DNA of 64,000 bases from Clostridium beijerinckii (GCA_003129525.1 CP029329.1:1-64000), one strand, 5' to 3'. Shown: positions 16,267 through 26,290, counted from the stretch's first letter. Translations and numbers: made by a program. The notes: generated by a model not told the origin, from the letters alone.

Positions 16267-16815
16267 ATGTATATTAATTATGTTAAACCAACATTTTGGA
16301 TTGTTATTGGCATACCAATTATTTTTTTATTTGGATCATTAATGCATTTTGCATATGATTGGAGTGGACAATTAACTATTGTAGGTATCTTTACTCCTGT
16401 TAATGAAAGCATTTGGGAACATTTAAAGCTTTCTATATACCCAACTTTTCTTTGGTGGATTGTAGTCTTTTTTAGCTTTGATGATGATCATATCAGTCCC
16501 TACAGATGGTTTACATGTTGTGTAATTTCAGTTATTATTAGTCCTATTGTTATAACCTCTTTTTATTATGTTTATACTGGTGCTCTTGGAATACAGTCAT
16601 TATTTCTTGATGTATTTTCTTTATTTTTAGGTCTTTTTATTGCCCAATACCTTGCACTTCATATTTTTAATAAATCCAAAATAACAAGAATTCACTTTTA
16701 TCTCTCTATATTAATAAGCCTGATAATAATTGCTTCATTTACACTCTTCACTTTCTCTCCACCTAAATTGCCTATATTTATGGATTTCACTACTAATCAA
16801 TATGGGATTCAATAG
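16267..16815 (+). CDS. DUF6512-like integral membrane protein
   Basis: A 182-residue protein with about five hydrophobic helices. The N-terminal part FLFGSLMHFAYDWSG and TPVNESIWEHLKLSIYPTFL is conserved in a clostridial family of small membrane proteins (DUF6512 as I recall it; not checked). The conserved His, Glu and Asn residues near the membrane surface hint at a catalytic or binding site, but no function is established. AGGAG lies before the ATG. It stands alone between terminators. Confidence 0.65.
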   Translation: MYINYVKPTFWIVIGIPIIFLFGSLMHFAYDWSGQLTIVGIFTPVNESIWEHLKLSIYPTFLWWIVVFFSFDDDHISPYRWFTCCVISVIISPIVITSFYYVYTGALGIQSLFLDVFSLFLGLFIAQYLALHIFNKSKITRIHFYLSILISLIIIASFTLFTFSPPKLPIFMDFTTNQYGIQ

Positions 16816-16853
16816 TACAACCCCCATTTTGGATGAATTATTTTTCATAAAAA

Positions 16854-16889
16854 AAGAAAGAGCGTATTCCTAAAAATCCGCTCTTTCTT
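16854..16889. terminator. Bidirectional terminator between convergent genes
   Basis: AAGAAAGAGCG pairs with CGCTCTTTCTT between the DUF6512-like gene and buk. Confidence 0.85.
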
Positions 16890-17003
16890 ACATAAGTCAT
16901 TCACTAAAAATAATACCTTAATTTAAATAAATGATTATATCTAAGTAAATGTTTACACATAAATTCCAATTGTTAACCATAAAAATTCAAATTTATAAGT
17001 TGT

Positions 17004-18074
17004 CTATATATATTCGCCAACTGCTTCCTCTCCATTTAAAGTTCTAATTACCCCTTGTGCTAAGGCAAGCATTTCATCTTCACCTGGATAAACTACTATA
17101 GGCGCAATAAAAGACACTCTTTTGCTTATTACATCTATAATTGGTTTCCCATAAGCCATGCCTCCAGTTAAAATTATAGCATCCACTTTACCATTTAGCA
17201 CAGCTGCTGCTGCACCTATACTTTTTGCAACTTGATATCCCATAGCATCATGTATTAGTTTTGCTTTTGGGTCTCCTTTTAATGTTGCTTTTTCTACAAT
17301 TCGTGCATCATTTGTATCAAGGTAATCTACAAAACCACCTTTTCCAGTTATTTTCTTTAAAACTTCTCCTAATGTATATTTTCCACTAAAGCAAAGTCTA
17401 ACTAAATCACCTACTGGAACTCCTCCACTTCTTTCTGGAGAAAAAGGCCCATCACCATCAAGACAATTGTTTACATCCACTATTTTTCCCTTTTTATGTG
17501 CACCTACAGAAACGCCACCTCCCATATGAACAACTATAATATTTATATCCTCATATTTCTTAGAGCTTTCTTTTGCATATCTTTTAGCTACTGCTTTTTG
17601 ATTTAGCGCATGAAAAATACTCTTTCTAGGAATCTCTGGCATACCTGACACTTTTGCTAGTTCTTCCATTTCATCTACAACTACTGGGTCTACTATGAAA
17701 GCAGGTTTACCAATGGAACTTGCAATTTCATTTGCTATTATAGCCCCAAGATTAGATGCATGTTCACCTTGTACATTTTCTTTTAAATCCTTTAACATCT
17801 TATCGTTTACATTGTAGGTACCACTAATTATTGGTTTTAGAAGTCCACCTCTGCCAACAACTGCATCCATTTCTTTTATGTCTATTTTATTATCCTGTAA
17901 TATTTTTAATATAATACTTGTCCTAAAACTTTGTTGTTCAGCTACCCGCTTAAACTTGCCTATTTCCTCTGAGGAATGTCTTAAAGTTTCCTCAAATATT
18001 TCCTTTTCATCTTCATATACAGCTAATTTTGTTGATGTTGAACCTGGGTTTATTATTAATAATTTGTGACTCAT
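17004..18074 (-). CDS. buk: Butyrate kinase
   Basis: A 356-residue acetate/butyrate kinase-family enzyme that converts butyryl phosphate and ADP to butyrate and ATP. The phosphate-binding N-terminus [49 protein letters not shown] and [12 protein letters not shown] are diagnostic of Buk rather than AckA. GGAAGAG precedes the ATG. The usual partner ptb is not adjacent: the upstream gene is TraX-like. It is therefore probably a second, separately regulated buk. A promoter is visible at 18116-18144. Confidence 0.95.
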   Translation of the reverse strand: MSHKLLIINPGSTSTKLAVYEDEKEIFEETLRHSSEEIGKFKRVAEQQSFRTSIILKILQDNKIDIKEMDAVVGRGGLLKPIISGTYNVNDKMLKDLKENVQGEHASNLGAIIANEIASSIGKPAFIVDPVVVDEMEELAKVSGMPEIPRKSIFHALNQKAVAKRYAKESSKKYEDINIIVVHMGGGVSVGAHKKGKIVDVNNCLDGDGPFSPERSGGVPVGDLVRLCFSGKYTLGEVLKKITGKGGFVDYLDTNDARIVEKATLKGDPKAKLIHDAMGYQVAKSIGAAAAVLNGKVDAIILTGGMAYGKPIIDVISKRVSFIAPIVVYPGEDEMLALAQGVIRTLNGEEAVGEYI

Positions 18075-18115
18075 ATTCTCTTCCTCCCTATATTAAAAAA
18101 ATACCTTTTATCCTT

Positions 18116-18144
18116 ATAATAAGATAATTAACCATATTTTACAA
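18116..18144 (-). promoter_or_regulatory. SigA-type promoter of buk
   Basis: On the minus strand TTGTAA (18139-18144), 17 bases, TATTAT (18116-18121), about 40 bases upstream of the buk start. Confidence 0.5.
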
Positions 18145-18186
18145 GAAAAACCGTATATAAATATTAAAATAATTATAAATAGGTTT

Positions 18187-18993
18187 TCAATTTATAATTC
18201 CAGAAATAAAAAAGAATAAGAAAATATGTGCAGGATAATAAATATAAAATAAATATTTTAATCCATGGCCCTTTTTTTCATTGTAAAGTAACATTAATGG
18301 TACTGAAAAAATCATCATCCATTGATAATTATGATAAAATGCAGTTTTAAAAGTAAAATTTGAAAAAGGAAATAAAGATAATGAAAAAATTGAATAAACA
18401 ATCATCATTTTCTTACGATTGTTCCTTAAATAAAAAAGCATAATACCAAGAATAACAAAAACAAAGCCGCCTTCACATACTAATGGGCAAGGTAAAAATG
18501 ACATTACAATTTGAGATATATTTTTTGAAAATAACGAAGAAACTACTATAGGTAATATTATCTCAAAGAATACAGCAATAGAGATAAGAAGAACTTTTTT
18601 ATTAAACTCTTTATTCTTATCACTCAAAAATTCGAATAATAATATATTTAATCCTATTAGAAATAAGGTTTCAAATATATTATTTTTTACTACAATATAA
18701 GATGGATCATTTATAGATATTTTCCAGGAAATAAACTTACCTAATGACATTATTACTGAAAAAAAGTATAACCTTTTAACATAAGTAATTCTATTTCTTG
18801 TATGAAAAAATCCTTCTATCATTGTAAATAAAAAAAGTGGAGCTGATAATCTTCCAAGCCAATTAAACCAAATTGGAATTCCATTGGATGAAAAAAATTC
18901 ATAAGAATGATCTATAGTCATTAACACTAATGCTATTATTTTTAGAGTAAAACCATCTAACCCTTTTTTAGTTAGATTATTTGTTACTTCCAT
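18187..18993 (-). CDS. TraX-family membrane protein
   Basis: A 268-residue polytopic membrane protein with about eight helices. The start GFTLKIIALVLMTIDHSYEF, WFNWLGRLSAPLFLFTMIEG, FFHTRNRITYVKRL and the end YIYYPAHIFLFFFISGI are typical of the TraX family. In F plasmids TraX acetylates the N-terminus of pilin; chromosomal clostridial copies have no known substrate, and no conjugation genes are nearby. AAGGAGG lies before the ATG. The MITE end at 19166 is just upstream. Confidence 0.82.
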   Translation of the reverse strand: MEVTNNLTKKGLDGFTLKIIALVLMTIDHSYEFFSSNGIPIWFNWLGRLSAPLFLFTMIEGFFHTRNRITYVKRLYFFSVIMSLGKFISWKISINDPSYIVVKNNIFETLFLIGLNILLFEFLSDKNKEFNKKVLLISIAVFFEIILPIVVSSLFSKNISQIVMSFLPCPLVCEGGFVFVILGIMLFYLRNNRKKMMIVYSIFSLSLFPFSNFTFKTAFYHNYQWMMIFSVPLMLLYNEKKGHGLKYLFYIYYPAHIFLFFFISGIIN

Positions 18994-19165
18994 AGAATGC
19001 CTCCTTAGCTTATTTATTTATGTATTTATAAATTCTTATTTTATTTAATCTTGGCGCATTTTATATTATACTCTTAAGTATATAATAATTTAATCAAGTT
19101 AGTAAAATATATATTAGCTTTGATAATTATCAAAGGTCTGCTTATATAGGTTTTTTATACTATTA

Positions 19166-19226
19166 AGGCACTATAAAAATCTTTAGTAACCGAACAAATG
19201 CATTCCCCTTTATTTCGGCGGGATAT
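19166..19226. mobile_element. MITE-like element, copy C (one end only)
   Basis: AAAATCTTTAGTAACCGAAC, AAATGCATTCCCCTTTATTT and CGGCGGGATAT match the terminal 50 bases of copy A's right arm. The second arm is missing, so this is a decayed or solo end, between the TraX and MocR genes. Confidence 0.6.
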
Positions 19227-19278
19227 CCGCATAAATATAGGTTTCTTATTGAGAATTTAAATTAATCAAAAGAAAGAA

Positions 19279-20757
19279 GTGAATTTATTATTGATATTTT
19301 CTAATCTTATTATAAATAAAGATGAACCTATTTATATTCAAATTGAAAGACACATTATTGAAGGTATTAAAAAAGGTGAATTAAAAAAACATAGTAAGCT
19401 TCCTTCTACAAGAGAAGCAAGTAAATTTTTGAATATAAGTAGAAATTCTGTTATTTCCGCTTATGAAGAGCTTGAAAGCAGAGAAATAATAATTACAAAA
19501 AGAGGAATAGGTACTTTTATATCAATTGAAAGTGTAAATGAAAGTTATGAGTACAATGTAGATTTTATGAAAAGAGTTAATTTTTACGGAGACACTCTTA
19601 GAGAACTTGATATTATAAAAAGTGAATTACCTTATAAAAAAGGAATGATATCTTTCAAATCAATTTCTCCTGAAAGTCATCTTTTTAATCTTGATGATTT
19701 TAAAAGGTCTCTTTTAGATGCTTGGACTTTTGAAGAAGCAAATCTACTTAATTACGGTTATGCCAAGGGTTATAAACCATTAATAGATTACTTTTTTGAT
19801 TATATGGAAGAAAAGCGTGTAGCTACTAACAATAAAGATATCTTAATAACCAATGGATTTACTGAAGCCTTTGATATAATTATTAGTTCTTTAACAAATA
19901 AAGGCGATGTAATTTTATGTGAAGAACCAACCCATAATACTGCTTTAAAGATTATGAAAGCTTATAATCTTAAAGTTGTTCAAGTAAAAATGGATAAAGA
20001 AGGACTAAATTTAAAGGACCTTGAAGAAGCTTTAGAAAAATACAATCCGAAGTTTGGATATTTAATACCTTCTTATAATAATCCAACAGGAATTGTAACT
20101 AAAACTGAAAGAAGAAAAGAAATATATAATCTTTTCAGAAAATATTCTGTTCCTATTATAGAAGATGGATTTAATGAAGAATTATTATACTCTAGCTCTC
20201 CAATTGATCCCATAGCTTCTTTGTGTGGAAGTGGGAATGGAGTTATCTATATAGGAAGTCTTTCAAAGATATTATTTCCTGGCCTTAGAATTGGATGGAT
20301 ATTTGGAGACGAAAAACTCATAGATGTTTTAGAAAGCGTAAAACGTGGAAGAAACATTCATTCATCCTTTTTAGACCAAAGTGCATTTTATTATTATTTA
20401 AAAAGTGGTGCCTTTAGTAGATATGTAAAAAATGTACGTAAATATTATAGAGATAAATACAATCTCGTTATAGAAATGGTTGAGAAATATATTCCCTACG
20501 AATATATAACTGGTGAAGGTGGTCTCCATATTTTCATAAAACTCAAGGATAACATAAATGCAAGACAGCTTTTAGATCTTTGCTATAAAGATAATGTGTT
20601 ATTTATGCCTGGCGATACTTTCTATGAAGATAACTTAAAAGGCAAAGATACCTTTAGAATAGGCTTTGGAAGAGTACGAGATGAAGATATAAAAAAAGGT
20701 ATTAAAATAATTGGTGATAACTTGAAATCTTTACCGCAAGTTAGACATGACAAATAG
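19279..20757 (+). CDS. MocR-type GntR/aminotransferase transcriptional regulator
   Basis: A 492-residue protein with an N-terminal GntR winged helix (PIYIQIERHIIEGIKKGELK, then KLPSTREASKFLNISRNSV) and a C-terminal class I aminotransferase domain. LLNYGYAKGYKPL, IPSYNNPTGIVT and SLSKILFPGLRIGW, with the PLP Lys in SLSK, define the fold. MocR regulators use bound PLP to sense amino acids or B6. No pdxST or GABA genes are adjacent, so the target is unknown. The GTG start at 19279 has only a weak site upstream; a TTG at 19291 is possible. Confidence 0.88.
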   Translation: MNLLLIFSNLIINKDEPIYIQIERHIIEGIKKGELKKHSKLPSTREASKFLNISRNSVISAYEELESREIIITKRGIGTFISIESVNESYEYNVDFMKRVNFYGDTLRELDIIKSELPYKKGMISFKSISPESHLFNLDDFKRSLLDAWTFEEANLLNYGYAKGYKPLIDYFFDYMEEKRVATNNKDILITNGFTEAFDIIISSLTNKGDVILCEEPTHNTALKIMKAYNLKVVQVKMDKEGLNLKDLEEALEKYNPKFGYLIPSYNNPTGIVTKTERRKEIYNLFRKYSVPIIEDGFNEELLYSSSPIDPIASLCGSGNGVIYIGSLSKILFPGLRIGWIFGDEKLIDVLESVKRGRNIHSSFLDQSAFYYYLKSGAFSRYVKNVRKYYRDKYNLVIEMVEKYIPYEYITGEGGLHIFIKLKDNINARQLLDLCYKDNVLFMPGDTFYEDNLKGKDTFRIGFGRVRDEDIKKGIKIIGDNLKSLPQVRHDK

Positions 20758-20829
20758 GGGTATTATGATTAATACCCCGTAGAAAATTACTATAGTATAC
20801 AAAGATTGTGGGAATCCTCCAATCTTTGT
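20757..20829. terminator. Two terminator hairpins between convergent genes
   Basis: GGGGTATT/AATACCCC (20757-20778) and ACAAAGATTG/CAATCTTTGT (20799-20829) lie between the MocR gene and deoR. Confidence 0.75.
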
Positions 20830-20873
20830 AATACGCCTGCCACTTTATAAAACTGAAACCGTTTTGTTGATAG

Positions 20874-21809
20874 TTAATCCAACAGCTTCTTTGCCGTATA
20901 TTGATCAGTAATTAAAACATTGGCATTTCTACCTTTTAAAGCTGCTTGAATTGATTTTACTTTACGCTCACCACCTGCAACTAAAATTGATTTTTCTTTT
21001 TGTCTAAGATCAGACAGAGCAATACCTATAGTACGATTATTGATACTTTCATCACAAATATCACCATTTTCATCAAAGAAGCGAGCACAAATATCTCCAA
21101 CACTTTTTTGCTTTAAAATAGTTTTCTCTTCTTCATTTAAATAACCTAAACGGAAAAGTAATGCTTCATCTCTTACAGTACCAACTGTAAAAATCGCTAC
21201 ATTAGCATGAATACCCATTTCTATAATGCCTTTCATATGGCGATCTTTTTCTACCATTTCTTTTACAATAGCATTTTCAAAAATTACCGGTAGCGGTAGG
21301 TATCTTGGTACTGTCTGAAAGGCTTCAGCAAAAAGACTAATTGTTTCTGAAGAATATGTATTTACTTCGGAATAACTAATTCCTCCTTTTAGCTGAACTA
21401 CTTCTATTCCTTTAACATTTTGTGGTGTAAGTTTTTTTGCGACTTCATATATTGTTGTTCCCCAACTGACTCCAATAATATCTCCATTTTTTATAGTTTC
21501 TTCTAAGTATTCCGCTGCCTTTTTACTTATATATTGAGTAATAGCAGTATAATTCTTATTTGGTGAAAAAGCAATGCAAACATCCATTAACCCATATCTT
21601 TCTTTTAATTCATAAGCTAGCTTATCTAAATCAGAGAATGGATCAATGATATCAATTTTAACATAGCCCTTTTCTTTGGCATATTGTAATAGTCTTGATA
21701 TAGTTGGTCTTGATATTTCAAGTTGTGATGCAATCTGTTGTTGACTGTAATCTGACTGATAATATAATCTTGCCACTTCAACGCTTAATTGTTCTTTTTT
21801 ATTATCCAT
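20874..21809 (-). CDS. deoR: DeoR (SorC-family) deoxyribonucleoside-operon regulator
   Basis: A 311-residue SorC-family regulator like Bacillus DeoR. The helix-turn-helix is DYSQQQIASQLEISRPTISR (about 20-39), followed by the effector domain with GDIIGVSWGTTIYEVAKKL and the phosphosugar-binding SILVAGGERKVKSIQAALKG. In Bacillus the inducer is deoxyribose-5-phosphate. The start at 21809 (MDNKKEQ) has AGGAAG upstream; a longer frame would overlap the terminator stem at 21866. It lies last in the deo cluster, after a terminator, and so is probably also transcribed on its own. Confidence 0.88.
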   Translation of the reverse strand: MDNKKEQLSVEVARLYYQSDYSQQQIASQLEISRPTISRLLQYAKEKGYVKIDIIDPFSDLDKLAYELKERYGLMDVCIAFSPNKNYTAITQYISKKAAEYLEETIKNGDIIGVSWGTTIYEVAKKLTPQNVKGIEVVQLKGGISYSEVNTYSSETISLFAEAFQTVPRYLPLPVIFENAIVKEMVEKDRHMKGIIEMGIHANVAIFTVGTVRDEALLFRLGYLNEEEKTILKQKSVGDICARFFDENGDICDESINNRTIGIALSDLRQKEKSILVAGGERKVKSIQAALKGRNANVLITDQYTAKKLLD

Positions 21810-21865
21810 ATATTTCACTTCCTTTACTCTTATTAATATTATATATTGATTTATATAACAAAGCA

Positions 21866-21943
21866 AAATGAGAAGTTGTTATATTTATTTCTTGTCTAAA
21901 GTTTACCTTTATATCAAGAAATAATCTATGTAACTTCTCATTT
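21866..21943 (-). terminator. Hairpin between deoK and deoR
   Basis: AAATGAGAAGTT pairs with AACTTCTCATTT, with a second inner stem (TTATTTCTTG with CAAGAAATAA). It should end or attenuate the deoC-P-X-K transcript before deoR. Confidence 0.7.
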
Positions 21944-21973
21944 ACATTATTTCAGTGAAATTTATTTAGTACA

Positions 21974-22894
21974 CTAGTTATTTTCTTTAATATATGCTTC
22001 AAACTCCTCTTTTGTTGGATAAGAAGATTGAGTACCATATTTTGTAACACTAAGTGCTGCGAAAGCTGTTGCTCTTTTTAAAGACAACATTACATCTTTT
22101 GTAGTCACATAGAAATGTGCAAAACAACCAATAAATGCATCACCAGCACCCGTTGTATCAATTGCATTAACTTTATGAGCTTCAATAAAGTGTTCTTCAT
22201 TATTATTTATCCACAGTACACCCTTACTCCCCATTGTAACAATTACGTTTTTTGCACCTTTGTCACAAATGTAATGTGCTGCTTCTTTAATTTCTTCCAC
22301 TGTGCTTACAGGTTTATTTGTTAAAATTTGTAGTTCAGTTTCATTTGGAGCGAAGAAATCACATTTAGAAATATAACTTAAATCTAAATTCGGCATAGCA
22401 GGAGCAGGATTTAGTAAAACAGGAATATGATTTTTATTAGCAAAATCTATAGAATAATAAACAGTTTCTAAATTAATTTCTAACTGTAAAACAATCAAAG
22501 AACATTTTTTCAATTCCTCACTTGCTGCATCTATATCATTAGTTGATAAGTCTTTATTCGCACCTTTAATAATTAAAATACTATTTTTAGAGTTTTTATC
22601 AACAAAAATAGGTGCAACTCCACTTGCCTGATTTTTTTGAATGGTCACAAACTCAGTATCAATGCCATTATTCTTAAAGTTTTTAATAGTATTTTCACCA
22701 AAAAGATCATCTCCAACTTTACTTACCATCATAACATCTGATTTAAATTTCGATGCTGCAATAGCTTGGTTTGCGCCTTTACCACCGCATCCCATTTTAA
22801 AATCAGGTGCTTCTAAAGTTTCTCCTTCTTTTGGCATTCTATCAATATAAGTTATTAAATCTACCATATTTGAACCAATAACTGCAATTTTCAT
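21974..22894 (-). CDS. deoK: Deoxyribokinase (ribokinase/PfkB family)
   Basis: A 306-residue PfkB-family sugar kinase. GCGGKGANQA (about 35-44) is the sugar-binding signature and DTTGAGDAF (about 246-254) holds the catalytic Asp252. At the N-terminus the motif is GSNMVD where ribokinases have GSINAD, so Met10 replaces the Asn that contacts the ribose 2-hydroxyl. The same Asn-to-Met difference was reported for Salmonella deoxyribokinase. Together with deoP and deoC next door this argues for phosphorylation of 2-deoxy-D-ribose to deoxyribose-5-phosphate. GGGAG lies nine bases before the ATG. Confidence 0.88.
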   Translation of the reverse strand: MKIAVIGSNMVDLITYIDRMPKEGETLEAPDFKMGCGGKGANQAIAASKFKSDVMMVSKVGDDLFGENTIKNFKNNGIDTEFVTIQKNQASGVAPIFVDKNSKNSILIIKGANKDLSTNDIDAASEELKKCSLIVLQLEINLETVYYSIDFANKNHIPVLLNPAPAMPNLDLSYISKCDFFAPNETELQILTNKPVSTVEEIKEAAHYICDKGAKNVIVTMGSKGVLWINNNEEHFIEAHKVNAIDTTGAGDAFIGCFAHFYVTTKDVMLSLKRATAFAALSVTKYGTQSSYPTKEEFEAYIKENN

Positions 22895-22939
22895 TCATTA
22901 ACACTCCCTTGTTTGTATTCTTTTTTATTTTAATATGCT

Positions 22940-23953
22940 TTATTTTTTTCCTGTTATAACTTTAAATGTTTTTTGTTGTTGTGGTTTTAAATAAATTAAG
23001 CTACCATTTTCTTTTGCTGCATTAAATCCTTCTGGTCGACATGTTCCTGGTAAAACAAAAGCAGCAACTTGTTGATCTTCATTATATAGTAACCATCTAG
23101 TAGCAAAGTTAAAATCTTTTGATGAAAATTCAGTAAAGAATGTAAACCCTTCTGGAGAAGCCATTTCAAATGTTAAGTCATCTCCATATTGTTGTAGATT
23201 ATCTGCAAAAAATACTATTTCTGGATCATACATTCCTGATTGATTTAACACATTTAAGCTACCTGGATGTTGTTGTAACTCTTTGTTGTAAGCAAGCCAT
23301 TGTTCAGTAGGATGAACATGAGCTGGAATTGATTCTCTAATCATAAAAGCCTCATTTGGTAAAGATTGAGTCAATTTAGCATTTTCAGCATATGCATAAT
23401 TCATATGGCACATATATTGTAAAGGCATATTTTCACATTCAGATAAATTGGTAACAGACATATCTATAATAATATTTGATTCTTGTTTTCTTAAAGTAAC
23501 ACTAGGTTCAGCTAAGTAATGATTTCCAAATCCTTTTGCATATTCTGTATATCCTGCAATTTTTACAAAATCATTGTCAACCTCAAGCCATGATTTATCC
23601 ATTTTTGAGCATGCCATTTCACCATGTAAAGGATGATCGTCTTCAGGTGATGGACAACCATTTGCTAATAAACCTGAATGGAAAGCAAAGCAACCATATG
23701 TGTCTACAATTTCCTTTGCATCATGTGGCACTTTAAACATATTTTTCATTCTTAAATCATAACCATCAAATTCTAATCCCCAAATAATTTGTCCCATATA
23801 AGGAAGTATAGTTACTTTACCTCTACTATTTTTTAACTCAATTGCTTCGATATCTGATGAGTATCTAAACAGAGTTACTTCAAATTCCTCAGATTTATAA
23901 ATTACATAGGGTTGTTCATTAAACATTTTTCTTTCTAAAAATATTTTATTCAT
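22940..23953 (-). CDS. DeoX-like DUF4432 aldose epimerase-fold protein
   Basis: A 337-residue protein of the DUF4432/galactose mutarotase-like superfamily: VTILPYMGQIIWGLEFDGYD, GCFAFHSGLLANGCPSPEDD (active-site-like His), HPLHGEMACSKMD and QYMCHMNYAYAENAK. In Salmonella an epimerase-like gene, deoX, accompanies deoK and deoP. A role in interconverting deoxyribose anomers or forms is inferred, not shown. Its ATG overlaps the end of the permease gene by 8 bases, so the two are translationally linked. It starts with GAAAGGAATG upstream. Confidence 0.8.
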   Translation of the reverse strand: MNKIFLERKMFNEQPYVIYKSEEFEVTLFRYSSDIEAIELKNSRGKVTILPYMGQIIWGLEFDGYDLRMKNMFKVPHDAKEIVDTYGCFAFHSGLLANGCPSPEDDHPLHGEMACSKMDKSWLEVDNDFVKIAGYTEYAKGFGNHYLAEPSVTLRKQESNIIIDMSVTNLSECENMPLQYMCHMNYAYAENAKLTQSLPNEAFMIRESIPAHVHPTEQWLAYNKELQQHPGSLNVLNQSGMYDPEIVFFADNLQQYGDDLTFEMASPEGFTFFTEFSSKDFNFATRWLLYNEDQQVAAFVLPGTCRPEGFNAAKENGSLIYLKPQQQKTFKVITGKK

Positions 23954-25277
23954 TATTTTTCATTCCTTTCTTTATATTAATCCTTTTCATTTCTGCGTAA
24001 AAATATATAGCTACTATAGCAAAGCAAATCATTGGTACTACGAATGATAATTGCATTGAACCAAGCGAATCTGAAACAAATCCTTGTACTGTTGGAATAA
24101 CTGCTCCCCCAATAATAGACATTACGATTATTGCACCAGCTGTTTCTGTATGCTTTTTATCTTGAACAGCATCTAGAGTCTTGCTATAAATTGTAGCCCA
24201 ACAAGGACCAAACAAGAAACTTGCTACAATGGCTGCATATACAGAAGTGATATTTGGTGTTAGTGTAACATATGCTAATGATAAAAATCCTAATATTGAA
24301 TATACAAGTAATACTTTTGTTGGATGAAATTTATTCATTAAGAAATTTGCAATAAATTTACCTAAGAAAAAGGCTATAAAACTATAAACCATAAATGTTG
24401 AAGCGTATCTTTCATTTATGCTTTTATCTAGTGTTAACGCTAATCTGATGGTAAATGACCAAACGGTAGTTTGCATACCTACATAGAAAAATTGAGCAAC
24501 AATACCTTTTTTAAAATTATTATTCTTCACTAAATATTTTAAAGTTTCTACAATACTTACTTTGTTTTCTACTTCACCTTTAACATTTTGTGGCTTACAT
24601 TTTGGAAATTTAGTAATTGCAAACAAAACCAATGCTACAATTAAAATTAAAATAAGATATCTATAAGGTTCTAATGTATGCTGTAAAATAGATTCTCCAA
24701 ACGCTTTAGCAGCTTCAGGTGTCATTTTTGACATTTGTGCCTGTAAAGATTCACCTTCTTGAAAAATTAGATATTTTCCTAATAAAACTCCTATAATTGA
24801 TCCTATAGGATAAACTGTTTGACTGATGTTTAGACGAAGAGTTGATTTATCTCTTGGACCAATCAGTGAACTATAGGTATTGGCTGATGTCTCTAAAAAG
24901 CTAAGTCCTATAGCAAGTACAAAAATTGCAACTAAAAATGTTGAATACGTTGCCATATGTGACGCAGGATAAAATAAAAAACAACCAACAACATAAAAGC
25001 CAAGTCCTATTAATATTGCTATTTTATAACTTGATTTTTTAATTACTAAAGATGCCGGAATGGCAATTAAAAAATATCCACCATAAAATGCACTTTGTAC
25101 AAATGCACTAGCAAAATCACTTAAGGCAAATACACTTTTAAATTGAGTAATTAATATATCATTTAAACTAGCAGCTACTGCCCATAGAGGGAATAATAAT
25201 GATAATAAACTAAATTGAAAAATAGGTGTTTTATTTAAGTAACCATCTGGATACTCTTGTATATCTTTCATACGCAT
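23946..25277 (-). CDS. deoP: FucP-family MFS permease, probable deoxyribose transporter
   Basis: A 443-residue major facilitator with 12 predicted helices, of the L-fucose permease type: FPLWAVAASLNDILITQFKS, QSAFYGGYFLIAIPASLVIK, LETSANTYSSLIGP and the late motif GGAVIPTVQGFVSD. Salmonella DeoP, the proton-linked deoxyribose permease, belongs to this family. The context, with deoK, deoX and deoC in one operon, supports deoxyribose import. AAGGAG lies nine bases before the ATG at 25277. Confidence 0.85.
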   Translation of the reverse strand: MRMKDIQEYPDGYLNKTPIFQFSLLSLLFPLWAVAASLNDILITQFKSVFALSDFASAFVQSAFYGGYFLIAIPASLVIKKSSYKIAILIGLGFYVVGCFLFYPASHMATYSTFLVAIFVLAIGLSFLETSANTYSSLIGPRDKSTLRLNISQTVYPIGSIIGVLLGKYLIFQEGESLQAQMSKMTPEAAKAFGESILQHTLEPYRYLILILIVALVLFAITKFPKCKPQNVKGEVENKVSIVETLKYLVKNNNFKKGIVAQFFYVGMQTTVWSFTIRLALTLDKSINERYASTFMVYSFIAFFLGKFIANFLMNKFHPTKVLLVYSILGFLSLAYVTLTPNITSVYAAIVASFLFGPCWATIYSKTLDAVQDKKHTETAGAIIVMSIIGGAVIPTVQGFVSDSLGSMQLSFVVPMICFAIVAIYFYAEMKRINIKKGMKNNE

Positions 25278-25370
25278 TTAAATCTTCTCCTTTATTTATA
25301 TACTATTGAACAAGCTATTAATTTTATAAAATATTAATCTGTTTTTTATAACAGATTAATATTATTCAAA

Positions 25371-26015
25371 CTACAACTCTTTAACAATCTCTACTCCACA
25401 GCTTACGCCAATTCTTGAAGCCCCATTGTTTATCATATCTAACATTTCCTTTTTACTATGAATTCCACCTGAAGCCTTAACTCCCATATCATCTCCAACA
25501 GTTTCTCTCATTAATTTAACGTCCTGTGCTGTAGCACCTCCTTTTGAAAATCCAGTGGAAGTTTTTACATAATCAGCGCCAGCTTCTTTAGCTAAAGTAC
25601 ATGCTCTTACTTTTTCATCTTCTGTTAATAAACATGTCTCTATAATTACTTTAACCATTTTATCTCCAGAAGCTTCTACTACTTTTCTAATTTCTTCCTT
25701 CACATAATAGTCATTGCCTGATTTAAGTTGTCCAATAGAAATAACCATGTCAATTTCATCAGCACCATCTTCAATAGCCGCTTTTGTTTCATATACTTTA
25801 GATTCTAAAGATGTTGCTCCTAATGGAAAACCGATTACAGTACAAACATTAATATTAGAGCTTTTTAGTTCTTCATAAGCAAGCTTAACCCAACCTGGAT
25901 TAATACAAACTGATGCAAAATCATAGGTTTTAGCATCCTCAATAAGATTTAATATATCCTTTTTTGTTGCCTCTGGTTTTAGTAATGTGTGATCAATATA
26001 CTTAGATAATTTCAT
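25371..26015 (-). CDS. deoC: Deoxyribose-phosphate aldolase
   Basis: A 214-residue class I aldolase that splits 2-deoxyribose-5-phosphate into glyceraldehyde-3-phosphate and acetaldehyde. [17 protein letters not shown] starts the barrel; the Schiff-base Lys151 is in [15 protein letters not shown], with Lys180 in [10 protein letters not shown] and Asp89 in DEIDMV. Length is normal for bacterial DeoC. It is first in the operon, behind the promoter and operator at 26047-26096, and GGAGAGG precedes the ATG. Acetaldehyde formed here can feed ethanol or acetyl-CoA. Confidence 0.95.
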   Translation of the reverse strand: MKLSKYIDHTLLKPEATKKDILNLIEDAKTYDFASVCINPGWVKLAYEELKSSNINVCTVIGFPLGATSLESKVYETKAAIEDGADEIDMVISIGQLKSGNDYYVKEEIRKVVEASGDKMVKVIIETCLLTEDEKVRACTLAKEAGADYVKTSTGFSKGGATAQDVKLMRETVGDDMGVKASGGIHSKKEMLDMINNGASRIGVSCGVEIVKEL

Positions 26016-26046
26016 TTTTTCCTCTCCTTACGTTGTTAATATAATC

Positions 26047-26096
26047 ATATTATCATCTATTTGAACAAATGTAAACATGTATTTTGACATTTGTTC
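26047..26096 (-). promoter_or_regulatory. deo operon promoter and DeoR operator
   Basis: On the minus strand TTTACA (26070-26075), 17 bases, TAATAT (26047-26052). GAACAAATG and CATTTGTTC (26063-26096) form inverted half-sites with a 16-base gap; one half lies in the spacer between -35 and -10. The half-sites resemble Bacillus DeoR operators (TTGAA/TTCAA), so repression by the DeoR encoded here is likely. Confidence 0.7.
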
Positions 26097-26290
26097 ACGA
26101 AAATATTATTTTATTATAATCTAGCGTTTGCAATTTATAATCACTAAACCGGCAAACAGGCTATTTAACTTATTCATAGAGCAGTTATTTATATTTACAA
26201 GAAGATTGTATAAGAGAAAATTTAAGTCTGCAATTAACTACTAAGTATAGTGAAACCAGTTTAATCTACTGATTCAATATTAGATTGCAT

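Noticed and set aside
18187..18993. Evidence of an integrated conjugative element
   Set aside because: TraX-like proteins are common on clostridial chromosomes and no other conjugation, integrase or relaxase gene is present.
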